DNA of 64,000 nt from Verrucomicrobia bacterium SCGC AAA164-E04 (GTDB lineage: Bacteria; Verrucomicrobiota; Verrucomicrobiia; Limisphaerales; AAA164-E04), in contig KB911838.1 of the NCBI GenBank assembly GCA_000383715.1, forward strand, positions 157,754-221,753, in the 5' to 3' direction. Position 1 is the stretch's first letter. Each line of letters begins with the position of its first letter. The notes under the pieces were generated by a model that worked only from the letters and a program-made list of their open reading frames with translations, made no database searches and had not been told where the DNA came from. Positions 16,625-25,464 of the stretch are shown in pieces. The translations under genes were made by a program, and so were the position numbers.

Positions 16625-17716
16625 TTGGGAAAGAAACGCATGGGTAGCCCAGTCAATGCAGTAGGGCTTCAGGATTCCTTCGGAAGGATCATGGGTGATC
16701 TTCGGATTAGCGTGACTGATCGATGCAATTTTCGCTGCCTATATTGCCTTCCTGACACCGAAGAGGCTTCCAATTTTTATCGTAACCAGCAAGAAGATGC
16801 TGGCTCCAAAACAGCCAAGCGGCTTATTCGCTACCCTTGGAAGCCGAAAAAAGATATCCTGACTTTCGAAGAAATTGAACGATTCACACGTATTGCAGCT
16901 GGTCTGGGAATTGAAAAGATTCGCATCACAGGTGGTGAACCCCTTCTGAGGTCTGGTATTGCTGATCTTATTTCTAACATCCGGGCTATCCCTGGAATCA
17001 AAGATGTAGCATTGACAAGCAACGGCTTCCTCTTTCGCAGATATGCTCAGCAGTTGAAGGACGCCGGTTTGTCTCGCATGACCTTCAGTCTGGATTCACT
17101 TGATGCTGATAATTTCGAAAAAATGACCGGCAGAAAAGGCTTGCAGGATGTTCTGGACAGTATTGATCTTGCCAAACAGCTTGGGTTTGATCCCGTCAAG
17201 GTCAACGCAGTCATTATTCGCAATCTAAACGATCATGAGCTCGAAGATCTTGTTCAATTTGGCAAAAATCGCCAGATCAGCATGCGTTTCATCGAGTACA
17301 TGCCTCTTGATCATGCTAAAGCCTGGCAAAAAACAATGGTGATTACAGGGAGGGAAATGATTGATCGCATACAATCAAGCTTTGATATCGAACAGGTTCC
17401 TCCTTCCAATCCATCCGAAACTGCCAAGCGTTGGAAGCACAAAGATGGACAAGGCGAAGTGGGGATCATTGCATCTGTATCCGAACCTTTCTGCCAACAA
17501 TGTAATCGACTTCGCCTCACTGCGGATGGCCAACTGCGAACCTGCCTTTTCAGTCATCATGAGCACGACTTTAAAGCTCATTTGAGAGATGGGTCCGCAG
17601 ACCAGGCAATCATCGACCAATTAAAAACGGTTGTTTGGGGAAAGGAATCCGGGCACAAAATTGGCCATGAGGATTTCGTTCAGCCTGATCGCACCATGAG
17701 CTTCATCGGTGGGTAA
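16625..17716 (+). CDS. moaA: GTP 3',8-cyclase (molybdenum cofactor biosynthesis protein A)
   Basis: 363 residues. MoaA is the radical-SAM enzyme of the first step of molybdopterin synthesis. The SAM-cluster motif CNFRCLYC has Cys34, 38 and 41. GGEPLLR and the Ser/Asp-rich SLDSLD follow. The second cluster is CQQCNRLRLTADGQLRTC near residues 290-307. The chain ends in the Gly-Gly tail needed for activity. Between the first cluster and the ILTFEEI helix there is an insertion of roughly 20 residues relative to E. coli MoaA (about 46-75). In-frame starts exist at 16625 and 16640. No other moa/moe genes are in the window. Confidence 0.95.
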   Translation: MGKKRMGSPVNAVGLQDSFGRIMGDLRISVTDRCNFRCLYCLPDTEEASNFYRNQQEDAGSKTAKRLIRYPWKPKKDILTFEEIERFTRIAAGLGIEKIRITGGEPLLRSGIADLISNIRAIPGIKDVALTSNGFLFRRYAQQLKDAGLSRMTFSLDSLDADNFEKMTGRKGLQDVLDSIDLAKQLGFDPVKVNAVIIRNLNDHELEDLVQFGKNRQISMRFIEYMPLDHAKAWQKTMVITGREMIDRIQSSFDIEQVPPSNPSETAKRWKHKDGQGEVGIIASVSEPFCQQCNRLRLTADGQLRTCLFSHHEHDFKAHLRDGSADQAIIDQLKTVVWGKESGHKIGHEDFVQPDRTMSFIGG

Positions 17717-17997
17717 GCTTTCCATGCTGCAGACTCTCAATTTCACCTTCCACTCGAATATATTGGTTGCGCGTTCAATAGCGGCACTTTCTGAGGGATG
17801 TTGGATCCAATAGCTGGCAATTATCTGTATGAACTTTTGAACGATACCATTTACGGAGGTGAGTCTTGTAGATTGAAATTGCGACGATTCGATAAGCCCT
17901 GGAGTAGTCATTCCAAGTGGTATCAATTGTTTTTTGCGTCAATCAGTGACTTGCGGTTCCTTGACAGGGGGCGATAGAACTTTATATTTCACCGACA

Positions 17998-19236
17998 ATG
18001 GCTAACGAAACGTATCCCCACCAAGATCCTGCTCAGGTTTCGGAGGTTATCTCATCGCTCAAGCGGTTTACCTCTGGAGGACGTGGCCCTTGGCATGCTG
18101 TGTCTGATTCCGATTGGAAGGATTGGAGATGGCAGCTCAAAAACCGCATCAACAACCTCGACCAGTTGGAGTCCGTGGTTCCGGATTTGTCAGATGAAGA
18201 GATTCAGGGGGCAGAGCTGGCCAATACCAAACTTTCTTTGGGAATCACGCCTTATTTTTCCAATCTGATCCATCGCGAAGATCCAATTTGCCCCATTCGG
18301 CGGCAAGTCGTGCCCCGCGTTGAGGAGACTATCAGCTCCACTTGGGACATGAGTGATCCATGTGGAGAAGACGAGCATTCTCCCGTTCCCGGCTTGGTGC
18401 ATCGATATCCTGATCGTGTGCTTTTTTTGGTGACGGATCGTTGTGCGGCTTATTGCCGTTACTGTACTCGTTCTCGTCTGGTGAGCAATGCTTCAGGCTA
18501 TGGGTTCCAACCTGATTATCAGGAGCAGCTGGATTATATTCGAAAGCATCCAGAGGTCCGCGACGTCTTGTTCAGTGGTGGTGATCCACTCCTTTTGAGT
18601 GACTCTAAGCTTGAGGGTTTGTTGAAGGCGCTCAGGGATATTCCCCACGTAGAATTCATTCGTATTGGCAGTCGAATTCCTATTTTCCTACCTCAGCGCA
18701 TCACTTCCGATCTATGCGAGATGCTCAAACAGTTTCACCCCCTGTTCATGAGTGTGCATGCGAATCATCCCCGAGAGTTAACGACTGAGGTCAAAGAAGC
18801 TTTGGGTCGCTTAGCGGATGCCGGGATCCCGCTGGGCAATCAGTCTGTGCTCCTCAGAGGGGTGAACGATTCAGTGCCTGTCATGAAAGCGCTGATTCAC
18901 AAATTACTGATGTGCCGTGTGCGTCCCTACTACCTTTACCAGTGTGATTTGATTTCGGGTTCAGCTCATCTTCGTACCAGCGTTCGAAAAGGTTTGGAAA
19001 TCATGCGTGGATTGCGTGGTCATACAACAGGCTATGCGGTGCCGCAATATGTAATCGACGCTCCCGGTGGCGGTGGCAAGGTGCCGATCAATCCGGAATA
19101 TATCCTGAGTCATAACAACGAACGAGTGGTGATCCGTAACTTCGAAGGCCGCGTGTTTGAATATCCCGAGGTTGCTGATGAACCTGAAGATGCTTCATCC
19201 ATGAAGGTGTGCTCATCGGTTCATGGGGAAGCATAG
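17998..19236 (+). CDS. kamA: lysine 2,3-aminomutase family radical-SAM enzyme
   Basis: 412 residues, close to clostridial KamA in length. The enzyme interconverts L-lysine and L-beta-lysine using SAM, a [4Fe-4S] cluster and PLP. The cluster motif CAAYCRYC (Cys149, 153, 156), the downstream GGDPLLLSD, and the PLP-lysine context PGGGGKVPI (Lys ~361) are all present. The long N-terminal region matches KamA better than the shorter EF-P aminomutase EpmB. No beta-lysine acetyltransferase or lysine fermentation genes lie nearby, so osmolyte, EF-P modification or catabolic roles all remain open. The 281 bases before it hold no convincing gene. Confidence 0.85.
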   Translation: MANETYPHQDPAQVSEVISSLKRFTSGGRGPWHAVSDSDWKDWRWQLKNRINNLDQLESVVPDLSDEEIQGAELANTKLSLGITPYFSNLIHREDPICPIRRQVVPRVEETISSTWDMSDPCGEDEHSPVPGLVHRYPDRVLFLVTDRCAAYCRYCTRSRLVSNASGYGFQPDYQEQLDYIRKHPEVRDVLFSGGDPLLLSDSKLEGLLKALRDIPHVEFIRIGSRIPIFLPQRITSDLCEMLKQFHPLFMSVHANHPRELTTEVKEALGRLADAGIPLGNQSVLLRGVNDSVPVMKALIHKLLMCRVRPYYLYQCDLISGSAHLRTSVRKGLEIMRGLRGHTTGYAVPQYVIDAPGGGGKVPINPEYILSHNNERVVIRNFEGRVFEYPEVADEPEDASSMKVCSSVHGEA

Positions 19237-19318
19237 AATCAGGATATTTTTATATTTTCCTTCTGGCTCTGAACCACTGTTTGCCTTTCCTGATATTCGC
19301 CTCTTTTATATCTAACTC

Positions 19319-19975
19319 ATGCCCAGAGAGTCTCTTCAATCCAAGAAAGATCGCATGCAACTGGTCATCCGGGCACTCAGGAAAACCTATCCTGATGCCC
19401 ATTGTGAGCTTGTTTACAAGAATCCTCTGGAGTTGCTCATCGCCACTATATTATCCGCGCAATGCACCGACAAACAGGTGAACATCGTAACCAGTGATTT
19501 GTTTGAAAAATACAAGACAGCGCAGGATTATGCTGTTGCCAGCCAGGAAGCATTGGAGAATGATATTCGGCGCATAGGATTGTTTCGAAGTAAGGCCAGG
19601 AATATCCGTTTATGTTCTCAAAAACTAGTTGAAGATCATCGGGGCCAAGTTCCTGAAACCATGGAAGAACTTGTGCAGTTGGGCGGCGTTGGTCGCAAGA
19701 CAGCCAATGTTGTTCTGGGAAATGCATTTGAGATACAGGTAGGTATTGTTGTGGACACACATGTGAAGCGACTGTCAGAACGTCTCAGGTTTTCCAGGGC
19801 AAATTCGGCAGAGAAGGTCGAACAGGATTTACAGAAATTAGTGGCACCGCATCATTGGACTATGTTCAGTCACTGGCTGATCTGGCATGGCCGACGCCGA
19901 TGTGCTGCCCGAAGTCCGCAATGTGCCTCATGCGAAATAAAGGATTTATGTCCTTCCAATGCATCGTCCCAGTGA
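19319..19975 (+). CDS. nth: endonuclease III, DNA glycosylase/AP lyase
   Basis: 218 residues, standard length. Nth removes oxidised pyrimidines and nicks the abasic site. The helix-hairpin-helix LGGVGRKTAN carries the catalytic Lys127, followed by VVDTHVKRLSERL with catalytic Asp146. The C-terminal iron-sulfur loop has Cys195, Cys202, Cys205 and Cys211 in the Cx6Cx2Cx5C spacing. It lies 82 bases after the aminomutase gene and 78 bases before the sugar-acid kinase gene, with no strong signals in either gap. Confidence 0.95.
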   Translation: MPRESLQSKKDRMQLVIRALRKTYPDAHCELVYKNPLELLIATILSAQCTDKQVNIVTSDLFEKYKTAQDYAVASQEALENDIRRIGLFRSKARNIRLCSQKLVEDHRGQVPETMEELVQLGGVGRKTANVVLGNAFEIQVGIVVDTHVKRLSERLRFSRANSAEKVEQDLQKLVAPHHWTMFSHWLIWHGRRRCAARSPQCASCEIKDLCPSNASSQ

Positions 19976-20053
19976 ATCAATCCCTACACCTCTTCGCACC
20001 TTGTCTGGAGTAGGTGTGAGTTACAAAATATTTCCTGCCTTGCACCACTTTCT

Positions 20054-21208
20054 ATGATCCTTGTTTTATCGGATGACTTTTCAGGTGCGGCTGAAATGGC
20101 AGGGATTGCCCACTCCTTTGGTTTCTCTGCGGAAATTCATACCTCTCCGCGCACATCCTCCAACTCCGAAGTCGTCGCCATCGATGCGCATACACGAGGC
20201 TTAAACAAGAAAGATTCAATCGCTCAATTGGAAGGAATGATGCCGGTCATCAAGGATATGCAAGCATCCTGGATTTTTAAAAAAGTTGATTCTGTTTTAC
20301 GCGGGCATGTACTGGCGGAGTCGGCAACGATAATGCGGTGTTTTGATCAGGCCAATGGTATGCTCATCAGCGTGAATCCATCTAAAAAACGGGTTATACG
20401 GGGAGGGAATTACTTCATCCATGATACACCATTGCATCAAACGATGTTCGCTCGAGATCCGGCTTTTCCTGCAACGACATCCAATGTCATGGAATTGCTT
20501 GGTTCTTCTGATGATCTGGAAGTCTTGAGCTATCAGGATAAAATGGAGCCCAAAGATCATAGGAGGTTGATTGTTCCGGATGTCAGTTTGCCCGAAGAAG
20601 TCAATGATTGGGCGAAAAAATTGCCTTTTGATTCACTGGCTGCAGGAGGTGTGGATTTCTTTAGTAGTCTTTTGAAACACCGTCATCAGCATGACAGTAA
20701 TCATCATTCAACCCAGAGGGATACTACCCCACTAACCAGGTTAATGATTTGTGGAAGCCATACTGCGATCGATTCGGGGCGCATTGAACAATGTCATCAT
20801 CAGGGTTGGGCCGTACACTTGTTGCCCGAAGCTTGGATGAGTAGTGATGATCCTGTATTACTGAATGATTGGTGTGCGCGTGTTTGGGAGGCCATGCAGC
20901 ACTCGCGCAAGTGCATGGTTGGTATGGATGGGAATCATGTGAGCTCATGGAGTGATCCATCCCATCCTGCGTGTCGCTTGGTGAAGGCCGTTCACATATT
21001 GTGTCGTCATCGGACGGTTGATCAAATGCTGGTCGAAGGAGGAGAGACGGCTCATCTGCTTGTGTGCTCCTTTGGTCAAGATCGATTCAAGGTGGTGTAT
21101 AGTTCTCAGGAAGGTGTCCCGGAGTTGCTTCCCTGCGAAACCCCATTGATTCGAATCGTTCCCAAGCCAGGAAGTTATCCTTGGCCTGATGAATTCCTTG
21201 AAGACTGA
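20054..21208 (+). CDS. four-carbon acid sugar kinase family protein (OtnK/DtnK-like)
   Basis: 384 residues. It opens with LVLSDDFSGAAEMAGIA, the DDxTGA-type motif of the DUF1537 kinases, which phosphorylate four-carbon acid sugars such as D-erythronate or D-threonate. The lysine-containing FKKVDSVLRGH and, near the C-terminus, LVEGGETAHLL match the two domains of the fold. The usual partner genes (PdxA2-like dehydrogenase, OtnC aldolase) are absent next to it, so the substrate is uncertain. The esterase gene follows 24 bases later on the same strand. Confidence 0.8.
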   Translation: MILVLSDDFSGAAEMAGIAHSFGFSAEIHTSPRTSSNSEVVAIDAHTRGLNKKDSIAQLEGMMPVIKDMQASWIFKKVDSVLRGHVLAESATIMRCFDQANGMLISVNPSKKRVIRGGNYFIHDTPLHQTMFARDPAFPATTSNVMELLGSSDDLEVLSYQDKMEPKDHRRLIVPDVSLPEEVNDWAKKLPFDSLAAGGVDFFSSLLKHRHQHDSNHHSTQRDTTPLTRLMICGSHTAIDSGRIEQCHHQGWAVHLLPEAWMSSDDPVLLNDWCARVWEAMQHSRKCMVGMDGNHVSSWSDPSHPACRLVKAVHILCRHRTVDQMLVEGGETAHLLVCSFGQDRFKVVYSSQEGVPELLPCETPLIRIVPKPGSYPWPDEFLED

Positions 21209-21232
21209 GCGGGTTCACGCTTCAATTGTACC

Positions 21233-22150
21233 ATGAATCATGTGCCACCAACGACAAGGAAGACACTTCAACGATGGGCTGTCGCGTGGTTGTGCATCAT
21301 CATCGTTTCCATTCCTCTGCATATGCAGGGTGCTCCATCAAATACCAAGATGCAACAGGACCTCACTTATGCTCAAGTTGGCGATCGCTTTCTGAAATTG
21401 GACCTATATGGCTCCAATACCTCCAATAAAAAGCCATTCATTGTCTGGGTTCACGGCGGTGCATGGCGAGCGGGTCACAAATCCAGCATGCCACTGAAGT
21501 CTCTCGTCAAGGATGGTTTTTCAATTGCCAGTGTTGATTATCGATTGACTCCCGAAGCTCGATTTCCAGCCAATGTTCATGACATCAAGGCTGCGATTCG
21601 ATACTTGCGGGCAAACAGTAAACGGCTTGGAATCCATACGGAGACAATCATCATCGCAGGTGCATCCGCAGGAGGGCATCTAGCCGCTCTGGTGGGGGTG
21701 ACCAATGGCCATGCATTACTGGAAGGCGATCTGGGTGAACATCCCGATGCTTCCTCAGATGTGCAGGCTATTGTTTCGTTTTACGGTGCATCCAATCTTA
21801 CCTCCATTCTCTCGCAATCAACACCGCATGGCCTGAGCGTTAGAATTCCAGCCCTCCAACTTTTGCTTGGATCGCAGCCTGAAGATGATGTCTCATTAGC
21901 TGAACTTGCCAGTCCTGTATTTCATGTCGAGTCCACAGATCCACCGCTGTTATTGATACACGGTGATCAGGACCCTCAAATGCCCATCAATCAATCGCAC
22001 GAGCTTGTTGGGGTTTATCAGCAAGCGGGGGCTGTCGTGAGCATGGAGGTGATTCATGGTGCGGCTCATGGGGGGGCTTTGTTTTATGATGGTCATCGAC
22101 TGAACCTCATGAAGTCTTTTCTGAAGAAACACCTCATTGTCATTCCCTGA
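21233..22150 (+). CDS. secreted alpha/beta hydrolase (esterase, BD-FAE/lipase-like)
   Basis: 305 residues. A basic start and one hydrophobic helix (AVAWLCIIIVSIPLHMQGA) indicate export. The oxyanion motif WVHGGAW, nucleophile elbow GASAGG, acid in HGDQDPQMP and His in HGAAHGG give a complete catalytic set in the order of the hormone-sensitive-lipase/BD-FAE esterases. In polysaccharide-degrading bacteria such enzymes remove acetyl or feruloyl esters. Given the sulfatases in the window, a glycan de-esterification role is plausible but inferred. The downstream frame overlaps its end by a few bases. Confidence 0.85.
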   Translation: MNHVPPTTRKTLQRWAVAWLCIIIVSIPLHMQGAPSNTKMQQDLTYAQVGDRFLKLDLYGSNTSNKKPFIVWVHGGAWRAGHKSSMPLKSLVKDGFSIASVDYRLTPEARFPANVHDIKAAIRYLRANSKRLGIHTETIIIAGASAGGHLAALVGVTNGHALLEGDLGEHPDASSDVQAIVSFYGASNLTSILSQSTPHGLSVRIPALQLLLGSQPEDDVSLAELASPVFHVESTDPPLLLIHGDQDPQMPINQSHELVGVYQQAGAVVSMEVIHGAAHGGALFYDGHRLNLMKSFLKKHLIVIP

Positions 22151-22208
22151 AAGTCATGGAATTGTTTTGATGCACACCTTTGCTCGTGAAACGTACACTC
22201 AAGCAAGA

Positions 22209-23303
22209 ATGAATAAACAAAGCTGCATACAGACCCTCAGGGGGATTCTTTTCCTCATAGGCTTGATGCCCTTGCTGACAGGATGTGGTGTAGCCAGTGT
22301 GAAATCTTCCGACGATCAGAAAAGGCCATCGCCCCCAGGGAAATCGGATGACAAATTACCTCTTTTGATAGCCGATTATTTCATGCAGTACACCGCTTAT
22401 TTCAGAGGTTCCTGTGACGGTTCGGGAGGTGTTGCTCTCGATAAGGATCACTTTGCCGTGGTCAATGATGAGACAAGTCATTTGTTGATTTACAAGCGCC
22501 ATGACCCGGGTGAACCCATTCAATCAATCAATTTGAGGAAGGCCCTTGAGTTGAAAAAAAAGGAAGAAGGTGATCTGGAAGCTCTCGCTCTAGTGAAGGA
22601 TTACCTTTTTGTCCTTGGTTCTCATTCGCGTGACCGGGATGGTAAAAAACAGAAGGAGCGCAGGAAATTATTGGCACTCCGTTTACGATCGGAAAATGGT
22701 GTGTTCGATCTCAAGCCTCTGGGCGATGTTTATGAAGATTTGATGAATGACCTGGAAGATCACGATGCCTTCGATGAGTTGGGTCTCAAGCAAAGTGCTG
22801 GAGAAGCAGGGAGTGACCCCGAGGGATTCAATATTGAAGGTCTTTGTAGAGGTTCTGATGGTATTTTGTGGTTGTGCTTTCGAGGTCCTCGTATAGGAGC
22901 CAGGGCCCTGCTGATACCGATGATCAATCCTGCTGATATAGTGGCAGGTGTCAGGCCTCGTTTTGGAAAACACCAATTATTAGATCTTCAGGGGCGTACC
23001 ATTCGGGGAGCGGATAACTTTGGCGGTCATATTATCTTTGTGGCAGATACGGACAAAGGCGACCTTGGCCCTGCCATCTATATTTGGGATGAACAAGGTA
23101 ACGACGTAACTCAGTTGCATACCCCTGAACTGCGATCCATTGACCCTGAATCGGTGGTTATATTTCCCGATACAGGCCTTCAGGAATTGCTTGTGCTGAG
23201 TGACGACGGAGGTCGGCGGTTCAACGGAAAAGATTGTAAGGATTGGAACGGGAAGTCTAACAAGCGGTTTCGCAGTGTGACCTATCGCTGGCTTCAACCT
23301 TAA
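22209..23303 (+). CDS. DUF3616 domain lipoprotein
   Basis: 364 residues from the ATG at 22209. This start gives a proper lipoprotein signal: basic MNKQ, hydrophobic LFLIGLMPLLTG, then lipobox LTGC. The frame is open back to 22137, but those starts overlap the esterase. The body is DUF3616: FRGSCDGSGGVALDKDHF, VVNDETSHLLIY and GFNIEGLCRGSDGILWLCFRGP, a beta-propeller-like family of unknown function. It should be attached to a membrane facing the periplasm. Its TAA shares the palindrome TTAA with the stop of the convergent sulfatase, so the two genes meet end to end. Confidence 0.8.
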   Translation: MNKQSCIQTLRGILFLIGLMPLLTGCGVASVKSSDDQKRPSPPGKSDDKLPLLIADYFMQYTAYFRGSCDGSGGVALDKDHFAVVNDETSHLLIYKRHDPGEPIQSINLRKALELKKKEEGDLEALALVKDYLFVLGSHSRDRDGKKQKERRKLLALRLRSENGVFDLKPLGDVYEDLMNDLEDHDAFDELGLKQSAGEAGSDPEGFNIEGLCRGSDGILWLCFRGPRIGARALLIPMINPADIVAGVRPRFGKHQLLDLQGRTIRGADNFGGHIIFVADTDKGDLGPAIYIWDEQGNDVTQLHTPELRSIDPESVVIFPDTGLQELLVLSDDGGRRFNGKDCKDWNGKSNKRFRSVTYRWLQP

Positions 23304-24742
23304 CGTTTTCCCATTCTCAAAAATTCAGGATTGTCATTCCAGCCGGAAGCTCGTCGTCCAAGAGCTGGAATACCAATGTCACCAAGTTCATGCCTTATCA
23401 GCTGTGCCTGTTTCAGCATTCGCTCCACGATGTCCGGCTGTTCGTTTGCTACGTTGCTGGATTCAGCAATATCCGCCTGCAGGTCAAATAACATCAAGGG
23501 TGACTCGGCCTCAGGCTTTCCCCAGTTGCGCAGTTTGGGAACCAGAGGTAAATGCAGTTTCCAGCGTTCATCACGAAGTGCTTGTAATTGCTGCATCTGG
23601 TAATAATAAAAGTAATCGTGTGGAGAAGTTGCTTGAGCGGGGCGCTTGAGGATCGGCCAGATATTTAATCCATCCAGGGTGTGGTCTGTTGGTATATCCG
23701 CGTCCGCAAGATGAGCTAACGTAGGGAGCAGGTCGATCGTGGAGGTTAACGCGTCCGAGGTGCTTGAAGATGGGATTTGTCCTGGCCACCATGCCACAAA
23801 TGGTTCCCGCATGCCGCCATCCCATGTTGTTCCTTTTGCGCCTCTCAAAGGTCCATTGCTCCTGCCTTTGCCGCCGGTTGCACCGTTATCTGAGGTGAAG
23901 ATTACCATGGTTCTTCGGTCAAGCCCCAGTTTTCTCAGAGTATTGAGTATGGCGCCAGTCGAGGTATCCAGTTCTTCGATGACATCTCCATAAAGGCCGT
24001 TCTTTGATTTGCCTTTATGTTGCACGCCTGCAAAAAGTGGTACGTGTGGAAAGGTGTGAGGCAGGTAAATAAAGAAAGAGTCCCTCTGATGCTGTTGGAT
24101 AAATCGAATGGTCTCCTGTGTGTAGCGCTCTGTCAGTCTTGTTTGATCAACAGGCGCTTCTATGACCCGTTCATTTCGCATCAAAGGCAGTGGTGGACGC
24201 GAGCCATCCTTCCTGCCTGTCATGTCGTTGCTGTATGGAATGCCAAAGTAAGTATCAAACCCTTGTCGAGTAGGCAGAAATTCAGGTTGATCGCCCATGT
24301 GCCATTTTCCAATGCACGCCGTGGCATAGCCTTGGTTTTTCAAGACTTCTGCGATGGTTCTTTCCGATGGATTCAATCCTTTTTTGTCACCAGGAAAAAG
24401 AACGCATAGGTTTCGGTCATTGACGTGCATGTCAACCCGTTGTGAATAACAGCCGGTCATCAGACTCGATCTTGAAGGCGTACACACGCTGCAAGTCACA
24501 TAAAAACTGGTAAGGCGAAGCCCTTCCTCTGCCATGCGATCGAGATGAGGGGTACGATTTGCTTTCGAACCAAATGGACCAATATCGCCATATCCAAGGT
24601 CATCGCAAAAGATGACAATGAAATTGGGTTTCACAGGACGGGATGGTGTGGCTGACTGGATGGAAAAAATCCCAGCGATCTGAATCAAGAAACTGGCCAG
24701 CAGCCATTGCCATACTCGAACATGCGTCATGAATCGGAACAT
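23300..24742 (-). CDS. secreted sulfatase, arylsulfatase A type
   Basis: 480 residues from the ATG at 24742; other ATGs follow within 12 bases. It has a signal peptide (VWQWLLASFLIQIAGIFSIQSA). The metal-binding start FIVIFCDDLGYGDIG and the formylglycine signature CTPSRSSLMTG (Cys converted by the sulfatase-maturing enzyme) are intact. IGKWHMGD and the late FTSDNGA complete the active site. The length and the YFGIPYSNDM block match type-I sulfatases of marine Verrucomicrobiota and Planctomycetes that desulfate algal polysaccharides. It is a paralogue of the gene at 32220, with which it shares these blocks. No maturase gene is in the window. Confidence 0.9.
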   Translation of the reverse strand: MFRFMTHVRVWQWLLASFLIQIAGIFSIQSATPSRPVKPNFIVIFCDDLGYGDIGPFGSKANRTPHLDRMAEEGLRLTSFYVTCSVCTPSRSSLMTGCYSQRVDMHVNDRNLCVLFPGDKKGLNPSERTIAEVLKNQGYATACIGKWHMGDQPEFLPTRQGFDTYFGIPYSNDMTGRKDGSRPPLPLMRNERVIEAPVDQTRLTERYTQETIRFIQQHQRDSFFIYLPHTFPHVPLFAGVQHKGKSKNGLYGDVIEELDTSTGAILNTLRKLGLDRRTMVIFTSDNGATGGKGRSNGPLRGAKGTTWDGGMREPFVAWWPGQIPSSSTSDALTSTIDLLPTLAHLADADIPTDHTLDGLNIWPILKRPAQATSPHDYFYYYQMQQLQALRDERWKLHLPLVPKLRNWGKPEAESPLMLFDLQADIAESSNVANEQPDIVERMLKQAQLIRHELGDIGIPALGRRASGWNDNPEFLRMGKR

Positions 24743-24847
24743 GATGAAGGTATAACACCTATCATCAAAAACTGGCAATCCAAGAGTCTTTGTCACCCCG
24801 GTACGTTTTAACTTTCTTCTGTTCTCGGTGGGGCTTACATTGATTTC

Positions 24848-25462
24848 GTGATAGCGTTGATCGATTATGGCGCCGGTAATTTAAGAAGTGTCCACAAGGC
24901 CCTGCTCCATCTTGGGGTGGAAGTACGCTTGGTTTCGGAACCTGCTGGATTGGATGAATGCCCGGGGATTGTGCTTCCGGGCGTAGGTGCCTTTGATGAT
25001 TGTTCGATTGCCTTGAAGAATCAGGCCTTAATGGAGGCAACCCGCCGACGCATTGACGAAGGGGCATGGTTTCTGGGAATCTGTGTAGGGTATCAGATTT
25101 TATTCGAACGCAGTGAAGAATTCCAAAGTAAGTCGCCCGGTTTTGGCTTGTTCAAGGGGTCTGTGGTGCGCTTTCCTGAACGACCCGGTTTGAAAGTGCC
25201 TCAGATAGGCTGGAATCAAGTCAGACATAAGCACCCTGATTGCCCCCTTTTCAAGGGCATTCCGGACAACAGCCATTTCTACTTTGTCCACAGCTATCAT
25301 CCTGAGCCTGAAGACGAATCAATTGTTGCCGGGCAGACACATTACGGCAGGACTTTCTCATCGGCTGTCTGGAAGGACCGTGTCTTTGCGACTCAGTTTC
25401 ATCCGGAAAAAAGTCAGGTATTGGGACTTCAGCTTTTGAAGAATTTCGTGGATCTTGTCTGA
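24848..25462 (+). CDS. hisH: imidazole glycerol phosphate synthase, glutaminase subunit
   Basis: 204 residues from a GTG at 24848. HisH hydrolyses glutamine and passes ammonia to HisF in histidine biosynthesis. The class-I amidotransferase triad is complete: Cys79 in GICVGYQ, His185 and Glu187 in QFHPEKS. The start IALIDYGAGNLRSV is typical. The usual neighbours hisA and hisF are not here, so the his genes are scattered. It is divergent from the sulfatase, with about 100 bases between their starts, and ends two bases before the convergent eboE stop. Confidence 0.93.
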   Translation: MIALIDYGAGNLRSVHKALLHLGVEVRLVSEPAGLDECPGIVLPGVGAFDDCSIALKNQALMEATRRRIDEGAWFLGICVGYQILFERSEEFQSKSPGFGLFKGSVVRFPERPGLKVPQIGWNQVRHKHPDCPLFKGIPDNSHFYFVHSYHPEPEDESIVAGQTHYGRTFSSAVWKDRVFATQFHPEKSQVLGLQLLKNFVDLV

Positions 25463-25464
25463 GT

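Noticed and set aside
17621..17926. 101-codon minus-strand frame after moaA
   Set aside because: It overlaps the conserved 3' end of moaA by almost 100 bases and has no recognisable motif; the 281-base gap otherwise shows no gene.
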